DNA of 64,000 nucleotides from Anaerolineae bacterium (GTDB taxonomy: Bacteria > Chloroflexota > Anaerolineae > Anaerolineales > Anaerolineaceae). Made by a program: the position numbers and the translations under genes. The notes beneath the pieces were generated by a model, which was given only the letters and a program-made list of their open reading frames with translations, did not search any database and was not told the DNA's origin. Location: the NCBI GenBank assembly GCA_013178185.1, contig JABLXC010000007.1, forward strand, positions 1 through 64,000, written 5' to 3'. This document shows positions 1 to 9,635 of the stretch, piece by piece (within the stretch, counting starts at the first letter, position 1; the number at the start of each line of letters is the position of its first letter).

Positions 1-79
1 CAATCTAATAGGGGTTAAGGGCGCCATTCCTGGCAGCCGCGGCGGTCTTGTCATGATCAAGGAGGCTCGCAAACAATAA
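1..79 (+). CDS. rplC: Ribosomal protein L3, C-terminal end only
   Basis: The window opens inside this gene. The reading frame from base 2 gives 25 residues ending GLVMIKEARKQ and a TAA at 77-79, which is the conserved C-terminus of bacterial L3 (VKGAIPGSRGG region). L3 is an early-assembling protein of the large subunit near the peptidyl-transferase centre. Its position directly before rplD is the standard S10-operon order, so rpsJ probably lies just upstream of the window. Confidence 0.93.
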   Translation, partial: NLIGVKGAIPGSRGGLVMIKEARKQ

Positions 80-118
80 CCTTAGGGAATTTGTTTTGCG
101 CAAAGGAGCAAAGGTATC

Positions 119-745
119 ATGTTAGTTGATGTTTATAACATGCAGGGCCAGAAAACCAGCACCGTTGAACTTCCGGCGGGTGTTTTTGAAGCCCCAATTT
201 ATGTAGATTTGATGCACCAGGCTTATGTCCGCCAGATGGCAAATGCTCGCCTTGGCACCCATGATACGAAGACCCGTAGCGAGGTTGCTGGCGGCGGCCG
301 AAAGCCCTGGCGACAGAAGGGCACCGGTCGCGCTCGACAAGGTTCGACCCGAGCAGCCCAATGGAAGGGCGGCGGTAAAATTCATACGCCTCACCCGCGC
401 AGTTACGCCCAGGCTATGCCTCGCAAGATGCGGCAGGCGGCGTTGCGTTCGGCTCTCTCTGTTAAAGCGGCGGAATCGGGGATCGTTGTTGTTGACGAAT
501 TGGTTCTTCAGGAACCCAAAACACGGTTAATGGCTCAGGCGTTGAATGCCCTGGTGGGAGAATCCAGCGCTTTAGTTTTGATCCCTGACAAAGAGTCTTA
601 CGAAGGGGTGATCCGATCCACTAACAACATTCCGGACGCCAAAGTCTTGCTGGCAAATTACTTGAACATACGCGATCTGATGGTGTTCGATAAAGTGGTG
701 CTGCCGCTGGCTGTTTTAGACCGAATTGCGGAACACCTGGGATAG
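119..745 (+). CDS. rplD: Ribosomal protein L4
   Basis: This 208-residue protein has the L4 fold, including the long basic loop at about residues 45-100 (GTHDTKTRSEVAGGGRK, then KGTGRARQGS) that reaches the nascent-chain exit tunnel. The ATG at 119 follows an AAGGAG-type site at about 102-108. In some bacteria L4 represses its own S10 operon, but the operon leader is outside the window, so nothing can be said of that here. It is followed 12 bases later by rplW. Confidence 0.97.
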   Translation: MLVDVYNMQGQKTSTVELPAGVFEAPIYVDLMHQAYVRQMANARLGTHDTKTRSEVAGGGRKPWRQKGTGRARQGSTRAAQWKGGGKIHTPHPRSYAQAMPRKMRQAALRSALSVKAAESGIVVVDELVLQEPKTRLMAQALNALVGESSALVLIPDKESYEGVIRSTNNIPDAKVLLANYLNIRDLMVFDKVVLPLAVLDRIAEHLG

Positions 746-757
746 GAGAGAGAAGAA

Positions 758-1060
758 ATGGCTACGATCTATGACGTGCTCCGACGCCCACTGGTGACTG
801 AAAAATCAAATTATCAGTTGAACGGTCTTCACCAGTACGTATTTGAAGTGGCGAACGAAGCCACCCGGACGCTGGTAAAAGACGCAGTGGAAACCCTTTT
901 TGATGTGACGGTGCTGCGAGTAAACATTATGAATGTACCCGGTAAAAAAACCCGCCGGGCGCGCAGCCGCCGACTGGTTCTCCGGCAAAGCGGTTTTAAG
1001 AAAGCGATTGTTACCCTCGCGCCGGAAGACCGCATTCCGTTCTTTGAAGGGGTAGAATGA
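758..1060 (+). CDS. rplW: Ribosomal protein L23
   Basis: At 100 residues this is a normal-length L23. It begins with the typical [14 protein letters not shown] segment and has the conserved basic stretch [14 protein letters not shown] near residues 60-75. L23 sits at the tunnel exit and is the docking site for trigger factor and SRP. The stop codon overlaps the start of rplB in an ATGA arrangement, which suggests translational coupling. Confidence 0.97.
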   Translation: MATIYDVLRRPLVTEKSNYQLNGLHQYVFEVANEATRTLVKDAVETLFDVTVLRVNIMNVPGKKTRRARSRRLVLRQSGFKKAIVTLAPEDRIPFFEGVE

Positions 1061-1899
1061 TGGCTGTAAAAGTTTATAAACCGGTTACCCCCGGTCTGCG
1101 CGGCATGACCGGTTATACATTCGATGAGATCACGAAAACTCGACCCGAAAAATCATTGATTGTGGTCTTGAAAAAGCACGCTGGCCGAAATATGTATGGC
1201 CGCGTCACCGTTCGGCATCGCGGTGGAGGCTCACGCAGATATATCCGTTTGGTTGACTTTAAACGGGATAAGCGAGGCATCCCTGGCGTGGTTAAAGCGA
1301 TTGAGTATGATCCAAACCGCACGGCGCGACTGGCTCTGATCAGTTATTTGGACGGTGAGAAGCGATATATCCTTTCCCCGGTGGGGTTGAGGGTGGGTGA
1401 TTCGATTATGGCGGGACCGACCGCTGAGATCCGACCTGGCAACAGCCTTCCGATCGCCAACATCCCAATTGGGACTACGGTTCACAACATTGAATTGCGA
1501 GAGAATGGCGGTGGGCAACTTGTGCGATCGGCTGGAGGCTCAGCTCAACTGCTTGCGAAAGAGGGAGATTTTGCCCAAATTCGCTTGCCTTCTGGTGAGG
1601 TCAGGTTGGTGCGCCAGGTTTGTTATGCCACGATTGGCCAGATTGGTAATGTCGATCACGGCAATGTCAAGCTTGGCAAAGCAGGCAGAAAACGCCACAT
1701 GGGAATCCGCCCAACGGTGCGGGGGACTGCAATGAGTCCTCGCGATCATCCGCATGGCGGTGGTGAAGGTCGTCAGCCGGTTGGTATGCCTGGTCCAAAG
1801 AGTCCATGGGGTAAACCAACCCTCGGATATAAAACACGCCGTAACAAGAAGACTGACAAGTATATTGTACGTCGTCGTAATACCGGCGGTCGGAAATAG
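1057..1899 (+). CDS. rplB: Ribosomal protein L2
   Basis: This is a 280-residue L2 (usual length about 275). It contains the [16 protein letters not shown] motif near residue 45 and the C-terminal loop around HPHGGGEG at about residue 230, which contains the conserved histidine close to the peptidyl-transferase centre. Two adjacent ATG codons (1057 and 1060) are possible starts; the first overlaps the rplW stop. L2 is needed for subunit association. Confidence 0.97.
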   Translation: MMAVKVYKPVTPGLRGMTGYTFDEITKTRPEKSLIVVLKKHAGRNMYGRVTVRHRGGGSRRYIRLVDFKRDKRGIPGVVKAIEYDPNRTARLALISYLDGEKRYILSPVGLRVGDSIMAGPTAEIRPGNSLPIANIPIGTTVHNIELRENGGGQLVRSAGGSAQLLAKEGDFAQIRLPSGEVRLVRQVCYATIGQIGNVDHGNVKLGKAGRKRHMGIRPTVRGTAMSPRDHPHGGGEGRQPVGMPGPKSPWGKPTLGYKTRRNKKTDKYIVRRRNTGGRK

Positions 1900-1924
1900 A
1901 TATTAGTGAGTAAGGACGAAGATT

Positions 1925-2200
1925 ATGTCACGATCACTTAAAAAAGGGCCTTATGTAGCCCCGAAGTTGCTGAAGAAAATTGAGGCCATGAACGCGCGGG
2001 GCGAGAAAAAAGTCATCCGTACCTGGAGTCGGGCCAGCACAATTTTTCCGCAAATGGTTGGTCACACCATTGCAGTGCATGATGGCCGCCGCCATGTTCC
2101 GATCTATGTGACTGAAAACATGGTTGGCCATCGTCTTGGGGAGTTTGCGCCTACTCGTCACTTTCGTGGCCATGTAGCCGAGAAATCCTCGAAGAGGTAA
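1925..2200 (+). CDS. rpsS: Ribosomal protein S19
   Basis: The 91-residue product begins [11 protein letters not shown] and contains the conserved [20 protein letters not shown] stretch, both diagnostic for S19. It binds the head of the 30S subunit with S13. An AAGGACGA-like site precedes the ATG. The next gene, rplV, starts 3 bases after the stop. Confidence 0.97.
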   Translation: MSRSLKKGPYVAPKLLKKIEAMNARGEKKVIRTWSRASTIFPQMVGHTIAVHDGRRHVPIYVTENMVGHRLGEFAPTRHFRGHVAEKSSKR

Positions 2201-2203
2201 CCC

Positions 2204-2545
2204 ATGGCGACAGATATTCGAGCTCAATTACGTTTTTGCGGCGTATCAGCCCAAAAGGTTCGCCTGGTGGTTGATACAGTGCGCGGGAAGCCTGCTGTTG
2301 AAGCGCTCAATTCTTTGAAATTTACACCAAAAGTAGCTGCCCGGCACGTCCATAAATTGTTGGCATCTGCTGTTTCAAATGCAGAAGAGAACTTTGGCGT
2401 CAGCCGTGATGACCTATATGTTCACACGATCACGGCCGATGAGGCGCCGACTCGAAAATGGCGCCGGTTTGGTGCACGCGGCAGATTTAAACCGATTTTA
2501 CGACGCTCATCACATATCACCGTGATTTTGCGTGAACGGGAGTAG
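2204..2545 (+). CDS. rplV: Ribosomal protein L22
   Basis: This is a 113-residue L22. The CGVSAQKVRLVVDTVRGK segment near residue 15 is typical, and the basic beta-hairpin that lines the exit tunnel (about residues 78-100, RKWRRFGARGRFKPI) is intact. Mutations in that loop affect macrolide binding in other bacteria; no deletion is visible here. The start lies 3 bases after rpsS. Confidence 0.97.
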   Translation: MATDIRAQLRFCGVSAQKVRLVVDTVRGKPAVEALNSLKFTPKVAARHVHKLLASAVSNAEENFGVSRDDLYVHTITADEAPTRKWRRFGARGRFKPILRRSSHITVILRERE

Positions 2546-2548
2546 ATT

Positions 2549-3226
2549 ATGGGTCGAAAAGTACATCCAATTGGTTTCCGCCTGAATATTAACCGTCCGT
2601 GGGATGGGCGTTGGTATGCCGATGGCACCGAATATACTGACCAGCTTCATCAGGATTTGCAGATTCGCAAATTGATTCACAAAGAATCGGAAAAAGCTGG
2701 CGTTTCTCGAATCGAAGTTGAGCGTTTTCCTGGCAAGGTTAAGGTAATCGTTCACACTGCGAAACCTGGTATCTTGATTGGCCGAAAAGGCGAGGCTGTT
2801 AAAAAACTGCGCCAGGACCTGGAAGCGCTTACCGGAAAAAAGATCGATCTGGAAATCAAAGAGATCAAAAATCCGGACCTGGATGCGTATCTTGTCGCTG
2901 AAAATATTGCAGGCCAGATACAACGTCGCGTCAGTTACCGCCGGGCGATGAAAAGAGCAATTCAGCAGGCCATTCGTCAAGGCGCTTTGGGTTGCAAAAT
3001 CGAAGTAGCAGGGCGATTGAGTGGGGCTGAGATGGCTCGTAGTGTCTGGCTGCGTGAAGGTCGTGTTCCATTGCAGACTTTGCGAGCTGATATTGATTTT
3101 GCAAGGGGAGAAGCATTGACGACCTATGGCCAGATTGGCATTAAAGTTTGGGTCTATCGCGGTGATGTGTTACGAGAAGTGGAAGAGAAGATTGAGTCCA
3201 CTGAGGGTGTGTACGTCAGTGAGTAA
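2549..3226 (+). CDS. rpsC: Ribosomal protein S3
   Basis: The 225-residue protein starts [12 protein letters not shown] and has the type-II KH domain with the loop [12 protein letters not shown] at about residues 75-86. The S3 C-terminal domain follows, with [11 protein letters not shown] and the [15 protein letters not shown] segment. S3 forms part of the mRNA entry site and helicase of the 30S subunit. Spacing of 3 bases from rplV suggests coupled translation. Confidence 0.97.
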   Translation: MGRKVHPIGFRLNINRPWDGRWYADGTEYTDQLHQDLQIRKLIHKESEKAGVSRIEVERFPGKVKVIVHTAKPGILIGRKGEAVKKLRQDLEALTGKKIDLEIKEIKNPDLDAYLVAENIAGQIQRRVSYRRAMKRAIQQAIRQGALGCKIEVAGRLSGAEMARSVWLREGRVPLQTLRADIDFARGEALTTYGQIGIKVWVYRGDVLREVEEKIESTEGVYVSE

Positions 3227-3274
3227 AACCTGTCCCGGGTGTTTGAACCCTGGGAGATGAGAGAGGTAGCAATT

Positions 3275-3706
3275 ATGTTGATGCCAAAGCGTGTCAAGTA
3301 CCGAAAGCAGCAACGTGGCCGGATGACCGGAAAAGCGTTGCGCGGCGCTGAAGTTGCCTTTGGTGAGTTTGGCCTGCAAGCTCTCGAACCGGGTTGGATT
3401 TCTGCCCGGCAGATCGAAGCTGCACGCCGTGCACTTGTAAGGGTGATGCGCCGTCGTGGCAAGATGTGGATCCGCATCTTCCCGGATAAGCCATATACGC
3501 ATAAACCCCCCGAAACCCGTATGGGCAAAGGGAAGGGAAACGTTGAATACTGGGTGGCGGTTATTCGGCCTGGGCGGATTATGTTTGAAATTGGCGGGTT
3601 GCCGTCGCAGGTCTCGGTAGAAGCTCTGCGGCAGGCTTCTTATAAGCTGTCTATTAAAACGAAAGTGGTTTCCCGGCATGAGATTGTAGCAGGAGAGCAG
3701 GCATGA
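3275..3706 (+). CDS. rplP: Ribosomal protein L16
   Basis: The frame is open from 3239, but L16 proteins begin M-L-x-P-K-R, and the ATG at 3275 gives [15 protein letters not shown] preceded by a GAGAGG site, so I start the gene there (143 residues). The conserved segment [17 protein letters not shown] near residue 75 is present. L16 helps position tRNA in the A site. The stop overlaps the rpmC start by 4 bases. Confidence 0.95.
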   Translation: MLMPKRVKYRKQQRGRMTGKALRGAEVAFGEFGLQALEPGWISARQIEAARRALVRVMRRRGKMWIRIFPDKPYTHKPPETRMGKGKGNVEYWVAVIRPGRIMFEIGGLPSQVSVEALRQASYKLSIKTKVVSRHEIVAGEQA

Positions 3707-3915
3707 AACTATCAGAAATCAGGCTACTCTCTACGAATGAGGTCAAAACCAAGCTGGCTGATGCTCGTCAGGAATTGATGAACTTGCGTTTCCAGCTGGT
3801 GACCGGGCAACTTACTGATACCAGCCGTCTGAAAAAGACGCGCCGCCAGATTGCGTTGTTTGAAACAATCCTGCGAGAACGAGAATTGGGCCTCCAGCGG
3901 GAAGGTGAAAAATGA
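3703..3915 (+). CDS. rpmC: Ribosomal protein L29
   Basis: This 70-residue, mostly helical protein has the L29 signature, an [14 protein letters not shown] segment at about residues 25-38. L29 sits beside L23 at the tunnel exit. Both ends overlap neighbours by 4 bases (ATGA junctions with rplP and rpsQ). Confidence 0.96.
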   Translation: MKLSEIRLLSTNEVKTKLADARQELMNLRFQLVTGQLTDTSRLKKTRRQIALFETILRERELGLQREGEK

Positions 3916-4184
3916 ATGATCGTCGTAGATTAACGGGTGTTGTAACCAGTAATAAAATGATGAAGACCGTTGTGGTGGAAATCCGGCGGACATATCGCCA
4001 CCCCCTTTACCGCAAGGTTGTTCACACAAGTAAGCGCATCAAAGCCCATGACGAACTTAATTGTCAGGTTGGCGATGAAGTTCAAATTGTGGAAAGCCGC
4101 CCGATTTCGCGTGAGAAACACTGGGTGGTTGAAGCAATTGTCAAACGTCTGGGAGAAGCTGCCCTGGCGGACGAGGGAGTGTAA
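3912..4184 (+). CDS. rpsQ: Ribosomal protein S17
   Basis: The 90-residue product has the OB-fold and S17 signatures: RRLTGVVTSNKMMKTVVVEI at the N-terminus and the GDEVQIVESRPISREKHW block near residues 55-72. It is a primary 16S rRNA-binding protein. It starts inside the end of rpmC and is followed 3 bases later by rplN. Confidence 0.96.
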   Translation: MNDRRRLTGVVTSNKMMKTVVVEIRRTYRHPLYRKVVHTSKRIKAHDELNCQVGDEVQIVESRPISREKHWVVEAIVKRLGEAALADEGV

Positions 4185-4187
4185 GCA

Positions 4188-4559
4188 ATGATTCAGCAAG
4201 AAACTCGTCTAAAGGTCGCGGATAATACGGGCGCTCGTGAACTATTGGTTATTCATGTTATGGGTGGATCCACCCGGCGGTATGGATATGTGGGCGACGT
4301 GGTTATCTGCACAGTTAAATCTGCTGCGCCGCAAGGCTCCGTAAAGAAAAGCGATATCGTTAAAGCTGTGATTGTTCGTTGCTCGAAAGAGTGGCGACGC
4401 GATGATGGATCAACCATCCGGTTTGATGATAATGCAGCGGTTATTCTGGATAATGACGGCATTAATCCAAAGGGTACTCGTATCTTCGGTCCGGTGGCGC
4501 GCGAACTCCGTGAAAAAGGTTTTATGAAGATCGTCTCATTGGCGCCGGAAGCGCTTTAG
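4188..4559 (+). CDS. rplN: Ribosomal protein L14
   Basis: This is a 123-residue L14 beginning [20 protein letters not shown], which is nearly invariant in the family, and ending in [16 protein letters not shown]. It forms an intersubunit bridge with 16S helix 44 and is the docking site of the silencing factor RsfS. Confidence 0.97.
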   Translation: MIQQETRLKVADNTGARELLVIHVMGGSTRRYGYVGDVVICTVKSAAPQGSVKKSDIVKAVIVRCSKEWRRDDGSTIRFDDNAAVILDNDGINPKGTRIFGPVARELREKGFMKIVSLAPEAL

Positions 4560-4584
4560 CGCCAGTGAGAATAGGAGTGAAGCC

Positions 4585-4917
4585 ATGAGTATGAAGATTC
4601 GTAAAGGTGATACTGTAGAGATTATCAGCGGCCGTTCTGAAGACAAGGGCAAACGGGGTGAAGTGATTAAGGTCGTCCCTGGTGAGCAGAAAGTTGTCGT
4701 TCAGAGTGTAAATTTACGCACAAAACATCAGCGTCAGGTTCAATCACAAGGACGTACCGTCAATCCCGGAAAAGTTCGGTTTGAGGCGCCTGTCCATATT
4801 TCGAATGTGATGCTGGTTTGCCCAAAGTGCAATAAACCAACACGGGTAGGACTTTCTCGTGAAGGCGAAAAAGTGCAGCGGGTTTGTAAAAAGTGCGATG
4901 CGTCAATTGACGAATAG
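4585..4917 (+). CDS. rplX: Ribosomal protein L24
   Basis: The 110-residue product carries the N-terminal KOW motif (IRKGDTVEIISGRSEDKGKRGEVI) that begins 23S rRNA assembly. Its C-terminal half holds two Cys pairs (CPKC near residue 79 and CKKC near residue 102) that probably bind zinc, a four-Cys form found in many but not all bacteria. An ATAGGAG site precedes the ATG. Confidence 0.96.
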   Translation: MSMKIRKGDTVEIISGRSEDKGKRGEVIKVVPGEQKVVVQSVNLRTKHQRQVQSQGRTVNPGKVRFEAPVHISNVMLVCPKCNKPTRVGLSREGEKVQRVCKKCDASIDE

Positions 4918-4941
4918 ACCCGCCTGGGAGCGCATTGAAAC

Positions 4942-5484
4942 ATGAACAGGTTGAAAGAAAAGTATCAAAAAGAAATCGTGCCCGCTTTGATGAATGCGTT
5001 GAGTTTGACGAATGTGATGCAGGCGCCGCGCATTGAAAAAGTGGTGATTAATATTGGCATGGGAGAGGCACTGGATGCCCCCAAGACTCTTGAGGCGGCC
5101 AGCAGCGATCTGGGCCAGATCACCGGACAAAAACCAGTTATCACCAAGGCGCGAAAGAGTATCGCGAATTTTAAACTTCGGGAAGGCCGGGCGATTGGCG
5201 CCAAGGTTACCTTGCGTGGAGATCGAATGTGGGCATTCCTCGACCGTTTGATGAACATCGCCTTACCGCGAGTTCGCGATTTTCGCGGTGTTTCTCCCGA
5301 TGCATTCGATGGTCGTGGAAATTACACCCTGGGATTGCGCGAGCAACTGATCTTCCCAGAAATTGAATACGATAAGATCGATAAGATCCGTGGGATGGAA
5401 ATTACCATCGTGACCACGGCGCGGTCGGACGATCAGGCAGCAGTATTGTTGCAACTGCTCGGTATGCCTTTCAGGAAGGGATAA
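4942..5484 (+). CDS. rplE: Ribosomal protein L5
   Basis: At 180 residues this is a full-length L5. It shows [20 protein letters not shown] near residue 25, [25 protein letters not shown] in the middle, and the [18 protein letters not shown] stretch near residue 120. L5 brings 5S rRNA into the 50S subunit and contacts P-site tRNA. The next start codon comes one base after the stop. Confidence 0.97.
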   Translation: MNRLKEKYQKEIVPALMNALSLTNVMQAPRIEKVVINIGMGEALDAPKTLEAASSDLGQITGQKPVITKARKSIANFKLREGRAIGAKVTLRGDRMWAFLDRLMNIALPRVRDFRGVSPDAFDGRGNYTLGLREQLIFPEIEYDKIDKIRGMEITIVTTARSDDQAAVLLQLLGMPFRKG

Positions 5485-5485
5485 T

Positions 5486-5668
5486 ATGGCAAAGAAATGC
5501 ATGATGTATCGTGAAATTCGGCGGCAGAACCCCATCCAGGTGCGAAATCGCTGCCGGCTCTGCGGGCGGCCGCGAGGTTATATCCGTCGTTTTGGCCTGT
5601 GTCGCATTTGCTTCCGAGATTTAGCTCTAAAAGGGCAAATACCAGGCGTGGTTAAGTCATCCTGGTAA
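5486..5668 (+). CDS. rpsN: Ribosomal protein S14, zinc-binding (type Z) form
   Basis: The protein is only 60 residues and has two CxxC pairs (CRLC at about 23-26 and CRIC at about 39-42) that bind zinc. This is the short type-Z S14 rather than the roughly 100-residue Cys-free form of E. coli. It finishes with the typical [12 protein letters not shown]. Confidence 0.97.
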   Translation: MAKKCMMYREIRRQNPIQVRNRCRLCGRPRGYIRRFGLCRICFRDLALKGQIPGVVKSSW

Positions 5669-5686
5669 AGGCTGGAGGTTAGAACG

Positions 5687-6100
5687 ATGAGTGTGAATGA
5701 TCCAATTGCAGATATGTTGACTCGCATCCGAAATGCGATGATGGCCGGGCAAAGCACGGTGGCCATGCCCAGTTCAAAAATCAAGGTTGAAATCGCCCGG
5801 ATACTGAAGGAAGAGGGTTTCATTGAAGGTTTTGAAGAAGTTGAAGGAGCTCGTCCTTCGATGAAAATGCTTCGTTTGCGCATCAAATATGTTGGCGAAC
5901 GTCGGCAGCGCCGTCCTGTTATTACGGGCTTGGAGCGTGTCAGCCGACCTGGCCGCCGGGTATATACCCCGAAGAGCGAGATCCCTTGGGTTCTTTCGGG
6001 CCTGGGTGTCGCTATCCTATCGACTCCCAAAGGGGTCATGACCGGCCAGCGCGCTCGCCAGCTTGGTGTTGGCGGCGAAATTATCTGTAAGGTCTGGTAA
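5687..6100 (+). CDS. rpsH: Ribosomal protein S8
   Basis: The 137-residue product starts [17 protein letters not shown] and ends with GGEIICKVW, both standard for S8, with [13 protein letters not shown] near residue 110. S8 is a central 30S assembly protein. In E. coli it represses the spc operon by binding near the rplE start; I did not find an obvious copy of that RNA element. Confidence 0.96.
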   Translation: MSVNDPIADMLTRIRNAMMAGQSTVAMPSSKIKVEIARILKEEGFIEGFEEVEGARPSMKMLRLRIKYVGERRQRRPVITGLERVSRPGRRVYTPKSEIPWVLSGLGVAILSTPKGVMTGQRARQLGVGGEIICKVW

Positions 6101-6123
6101 CTGGGGAGCAAGGAGGAATTATC

Positions 6124-6672
6124 GTGTCACGTATTGGACGTAGCCCAGTGGTTCTTCCAACTGGCGTTCAGGTTGAGGTTGAAGGCAGCCTGGTAAAAGT
6201 TAAAGGTCCGCGCGGTGAAGTGTCCCGCACCTTTCTGCCGGTTGTGGATTTTAGTTTGGAAAACAATGAACTCATTGTGAAGCGGATTTCTGACGAGCCG
6301 ATGGTGCGCGCTTTGCATGGAACCAGCCGCGCCATTCTACAAAATATGGTCACGGGTGTAAGCACCGGCTTTACAAAAGTCTTAGAAATTGATGGCGTTG
6401 GTTATCGCCCTGATATGGATGGTAAAAATTTGGTGCTGTATGTTGGATATTCACACCCAGTGGTTGTTGAACCACCGGCGGGAATCGTTTTCGAGGTGGA
6501 TACCAAAGCGCGCCAAATTAAAGTGATCGGCTCGGATAAAGAGCAAGTTGGCCAGACAGCTGCGGATATTCGAAAAATTCGCCCCCCCGAACCCTATAAG
6601 GGGAAAGGTATTCACTATCTGGGTGAAAAGATTCGGCGTAAAGCTGGCAAATCTGGTAAGACTAAGAAGTAA
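6124..6672 (+). CDS. rplF: Ribosomal protein L6
   Basis: The gene starts at GTG (6124) behind a clear AAGGAGGA site, giving [12 protein letters not shown]. The 182 residues contain the two L6 repeats and the C-terminal signature [24 protein letters not shown]6 sits near the sarcin-ricin loop, the landing site of GTPase factors. Confidence 0.97.
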   Translation: MSRIGRSPVVLPTGVQVEVEGSLVKVKGPRGEVSRTFLPVVDFSLENNELIVKRISDEPMVRALHGTSRAILQNMVTGVSTGFTKVLEIDGVGYRPDMDGKNLVLYVGYSHPVVVEPPAGIVFEVDTKARQIKVIGSDKEQVGQTAADIRKIRPPEPYKGKGIHYLGEKIRRKAGKSGKTKK

Positions 6673-6683
6673 GGAATAATCGT

Positions 6684-7049
6684 ATGGCGAAAAAAACTCG
6701 TTCTGAGGCTCGAATTCGAAGGCATCAACGTGTGCGAAAGTACTTATCTGGCACGATGGAGCGTCCGCGCTTGAGTGTATTCCGCAGCCTGGCAGAAATT
6801 TATGCCCAGGTAATTGATGATCAGGCTGGAAACACCCTGGCGGCGGCTTCAAGCATCGATCATCAACTTCGTGAGAAATTGCAAAGCATGACGAAGACCG
6901 AGCAAGCTCGATTGGTGGGCAAACTGGTGGCGGAACGCGCTGTGGACAAAGGGATTAAGCAAGTGGTCTTCGATCGCGGCGGTTTCGCTTATATTGGGCG
7001 GATTAAGGCCCTGGCAGAAGGCGCTCGCGAAGGTGGCCTGGAATTCTAG
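6684..7049 (+). CDS. rplR: Ribosomal protein L18
   Basis: The 121-residue protein matches L18, a 5S rRNA-binding protein. It has a basic N-terminus ([16 protein letters not shown]), [20 protein letters not shown] in the middle, and the C-terminal [22 protein letters not shown]. It lies between rplF and rpsE as in nearly all spc operons. Confidence 0.97.
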   Translation: MAKKTRSEARIRRHQRVRKYLSGTMERPRLSVFRSLAEIYAQVIDDQAGNTLAAASSIDHQLREKLQSMTKTEQARLVGKLVAERAVDKGIKQVVFDRGGFAYIGRIKALAEGAREGGLEF

Positions 7050-7071
7050 GAGATAAGGAAAGGTACCATAA

Positions 7072-7605
7072 ATGATGGAGATGCTTGAATACCAGACACT
7101 GGAAGAACAATACGATGAGCGCGTTATCGAAATTGCTCGTGTTGCTAAAGTGGTTAAGGGTGGTCGTCGGTTTCAATTTAGAGTAACCCTTGTTGTGGGT
7201 GATAACAACGGCAAAGTTGGGCTTGGTGTCGGTAAAGCCAATGCTGTTCCAGATGCCATGCGCAAAGCCAGCGACCGCGCTCGTAAAAACATGAGCAAAG
7301 TTTTTCTGACAGGCACAACCGTTCCCCATGAAGTTACAGGCAAAGTTGGAGGCGCAGTGGTCTTGTTAAAGCCGGCCTCGGCCGGGACGGGCGTTATCGC
7401 TGCCGGTGGGGTGCGCGCTGTGCTTGAAGCAGCGGGTGTGCATGATATTCTAACGAAATCGCTGGGCAGCGCGAATGTGTTGAATGTTGTCAAGGCGACC
7501 TTTCAGGCATTGGGACAGCTCAAATCGGCTGAAGTAGAAGCGGCGCATCGAGGAAAACCGGTGCAGGATTTGATACCGTTCTGGGAGCGGAGGAAACATG
7601 CCTAA
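7072..7605 (+). CDS. rpsE: Ribosomal protein S5
   Basis: At 177 residues it has the N-terminal dsRNA-binding-like domain with [21 protein letters not shown] (about residues 36-56) and the C-terminal domain with [25 protein letters not shown]5 contributes to decoding accuracy and the mRNA entry tunnel. Its 3' end overlaps rpmD by 8 bases. Confidence 0.97.
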   Translation: MMEMLEYQTLEEQYDERVIEIARVAKVVKGGRRFQFRVTLVVGDNNGKVGLGVGKANAVPDAMRKASDRARKNMSKVFLTGTTVPHEVTGKVGGAVVLLKPASAGTGVIAAGGVRAVLEAAGVHDILTKSLGSANVLNVVKATFQALGQLKSAEVEAAHRGKPVQDLIPFWERRKHA

Positions 7606-7804
7606 GAAAAATGTTGCCGCAGTGAAAAAACTGCGAATTACTCTGATCAAAAGCGCTATTGGCCATACCGAAAGGCACAAAGCTACCATACGAGCGTTAG
7701 GACTGCGCCGTCTGCATCAGACGGTTGAGCAGGTCGATTCTCCAGTTTTGCGCGGTATGCTTCAGAAAGTTAATCATCTGGTCAAGATAGAAGAGCAGGA
7801 ATAG
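7598..7804 (+). CDS. rpmD: Ribosomal protein L30
   Basis: This is a 68-residue L30 with the family pattern [20 protein letters not shown] and [21 protein letters not shown]. It is slightly longer at the N-terminus than E. coli L30 (59 residues). The ATG at 7598 lies inside the end of rpsE. Confidence 0.95.
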   Translation: MPKKNVAAVKKLRITLIKSAIGHTERHKATIRALGLRRLHQTVEQVDSPVLRGMLQKVNHLVKIEEQE

Positions 7805-7807
7805 CGA

Positions 7808-8260
7808 ATGAAACTCAATGATCTTATGCCAAACGAAGGCGCGAAGAAATCGCGCAAGCGAGTTGGGCGGGGAATCTCGGCCGGCCAGGGTAAGACAGCC
7901 GGTCATGGCACCAAGGGGCAGGGTGTGCGATCTGGTGAAGGTGGGCACTTGTACCGCCAGGGCGGTAACCTGCCTTTCTATCGTCGTCTGCCCTTTATGC
8001 GTGGTGAAGGGTTTACCCCGCCGAACCGGGTGGAATATAATGAAATCAACTTAACCCAATTGGAACGCTTTAAAGCTGGCACAGAAATTACCCCTGAATT
8101 GTTGGCAAAAGCGAATCTGTTGTCGAAACCGAAAAACCCTGTGGCCATTCTCGGAAATGGCGAGCTTTCGGTTGCTCTGAAGGTTCAGGCACACCGCATT
8201 ACGAAGGGCGCCCGGGCGAAAATTGAAGCTGCCGGTGGCAGCGTGGAAGTAATCGGCTAA
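7808..8260 (+). CDS. rplO: Ribosomal protein L15
   Basis: The 150-residue product has the Gly/Arg-rich N-terminal tail (KSRKRVGRGISAGQGKTAGHG) that threads into 23S rRNA and the globular C-terminal domain ending AHRITKGARAKIEAAGGSVEVIG. It precedes secY, the usual end of the spc cluster. Confidence 0.97.
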   Translation: MKLNDLMPNEGAKKSRKRVGRGISAGQGKTAGHGTKGQGVRSGEGGHLYRQGGNLPFYRRLPFMRGEGFTPPNRVEYNEINLTQLERFKAGTEITPELLAKANLLSKPKNPVAILGNGELSVALKVQAHRITKGARAKIEAAGGSVEVIG

Positions 8261-8285
8261 TCGGCTTATAGAAGGAGACCCACGA

Positions 8286-9629
8286 ATGAAGCGTTCAGCC
8301 TGGCGCTATCTGTGGAAATCTGTAGACATTCGAAAGAAGTTGCTGATCACGCTTTTGCTGTTGATCATCTATCGCCTGGCATCGAATATCCCGGTTCCAG
8401 GGATCAATGCCGAAGTGTTGAAGACGCTGTCTGAATCTGGTGGAGCGGCAGGGAACCTGTTCAATCTGTTGGATTTGCTTTCAGGCGGTACTGTATCTCG
8501 GTTTTCGATCCTTGCGATGGGCGTGTATCCATATATTACCGCCCAGATTATTTTGCAGCTCCTGGTACCCATTATTCCTGCTCTTGAACGGAAAATGAAA
8601 GACAATCCTACCGAGGGCCGGAAATGGATGGAGCGGTGGACGGTTATCTTGACTGTTCCGATGGCGGCACTGTCTGCTATCGGCCAGATCAATATTTTTA
8701 ATTCGCTGACCGGCGGGCAATCGATCCTGATGAATTTTGGTTTCTCTGGCGCTTCATTGCTTCCCACACTGGCCAACATCATCAGTATGATCGCAGGAAC
8801 GATGTTCGGCATCTGGCTGGGACAATTGATCTCAGAATATGGCATCCCCAACCAGGGCCTATCTTTGATCATTTTCGCCGGAATCGTATCGCGCATTCCA
8901 AGTTATCTGGTCGGCATTCTTAGTGATCGACAGAACGGCTGGTGGCTGCTGCTTGTTATTCTGGCGATCCTGGCGTTAATCATCTTTGCAATTGTATTCG
9001 TCCAGCAGGGACGCCGCAATGTGCCTGTGCTGTTCCCTGGCCGACGAGTTGGGAATCGGATGTCTATGCCGGTCAGAAGCAACCTGCCGCTGATGGTCAA
9101 TATGGCAGGGATGATCCCGCTGATCTTTGCCCAATCGATCCTGACTTTTCCGGCGATTGTGGCCAGTTATTTCACAAATGCAGAAACGGAATGGGTGAGG
9201 AGTGTGGCGCTGGGTGTGTACCGGACATTTGGCGCTGAATCCATGTGGTATGCCCTGTTTTACTTCATCATGGTTGTGATGTTCACCTTCTTTTACACCG
9301 ATGTTCTTTTCACACAACAAAACTATGGTGAAAACTTGAAGCGTCAGGGCGCGCAGATTCCGGGTGTGGTACGCGGTTCTCCGACACAAAAGTATCTCAC
9401 CAAAGTGCAAAGACGAATTACCCTGCCCGGCGCGTTGTTCTTGGGACTAGTGGCTGTTTTGCCGTATTTGCTAGGCTTGCTGTTGCCCGTAGGCGCGCGG
9501 CAGTCTGGCCTGTTCTTGATCTCGGCTGCTGGCTTGTTGATTGTGGTGGGTGTTGTACGTGATACCTTTACGATCATCGAAACCGAACTCAAGCTTCATG
9601 GATATGACGAAAGCCTGATCAAGGGGTAA
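8286..9629 (+). CDS. secY: Protein translocase subunit SecY
   Basis: SecY forms the protein-conducting channel of the Sec translocon in the cytoplasmic membrane. The 447 residues give ten hydrophobic segments; IPVPGIN near residue 35 and the plug region LLSGGTVSRFSILAMGVYPYITAQI are typical, as is the cytoplasmic loop GENLKRQGAQIPGVVRGSPT near residue 345. An AAGGAGA site precedes the ATG. It is followed by adk after 6 bases. Confidence 0.97.
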   Translation: MKRSAWRYLWKSVDIRKKLLITLLLLIIYRLASNIPVPGINAEVLKTLSESGGAAGNLFNLLDLLSGGTVSRFSILAMGVYPYITAQIILQLLVPIIPALERKMKDNPTEGRKWMERWTVILTVPMAALSAIGQINIFNSLTGGQSILMNFGFSGASLLPTLANIISMIAGTMFGIWLGQLISEYGIPNQGLSLIIFAGIVSRIPSYLVGILSDRQNGWWLLLVILAILALIIFAIVFVQQGRRNVPVLFPGRRVGNRMSMPVRSNLPLMVNMAGMIPLIFAQSILTFPAIVASYFTNAETEWVRSVALGVYRTFGAESMWYALFYFIMVVMFTFFYTDVLFTQQNYGENLKRQGAQIPGVVRGSPTQKYLTKVQRRITLPGALFLGLVAVLPYLLGLLLPVGARQSGLFLISAAGLLIVVGVVRDTFTIIETELKLHGYDESLIKG

Positions 9630-9635
9630 AGGAGA

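Noticed and set aside
3239-3274. Upstream extension of L16 starting at 3239
   Set aside because: The family start M-L-x-P-K-R and a ribosome binding site are at 3275.
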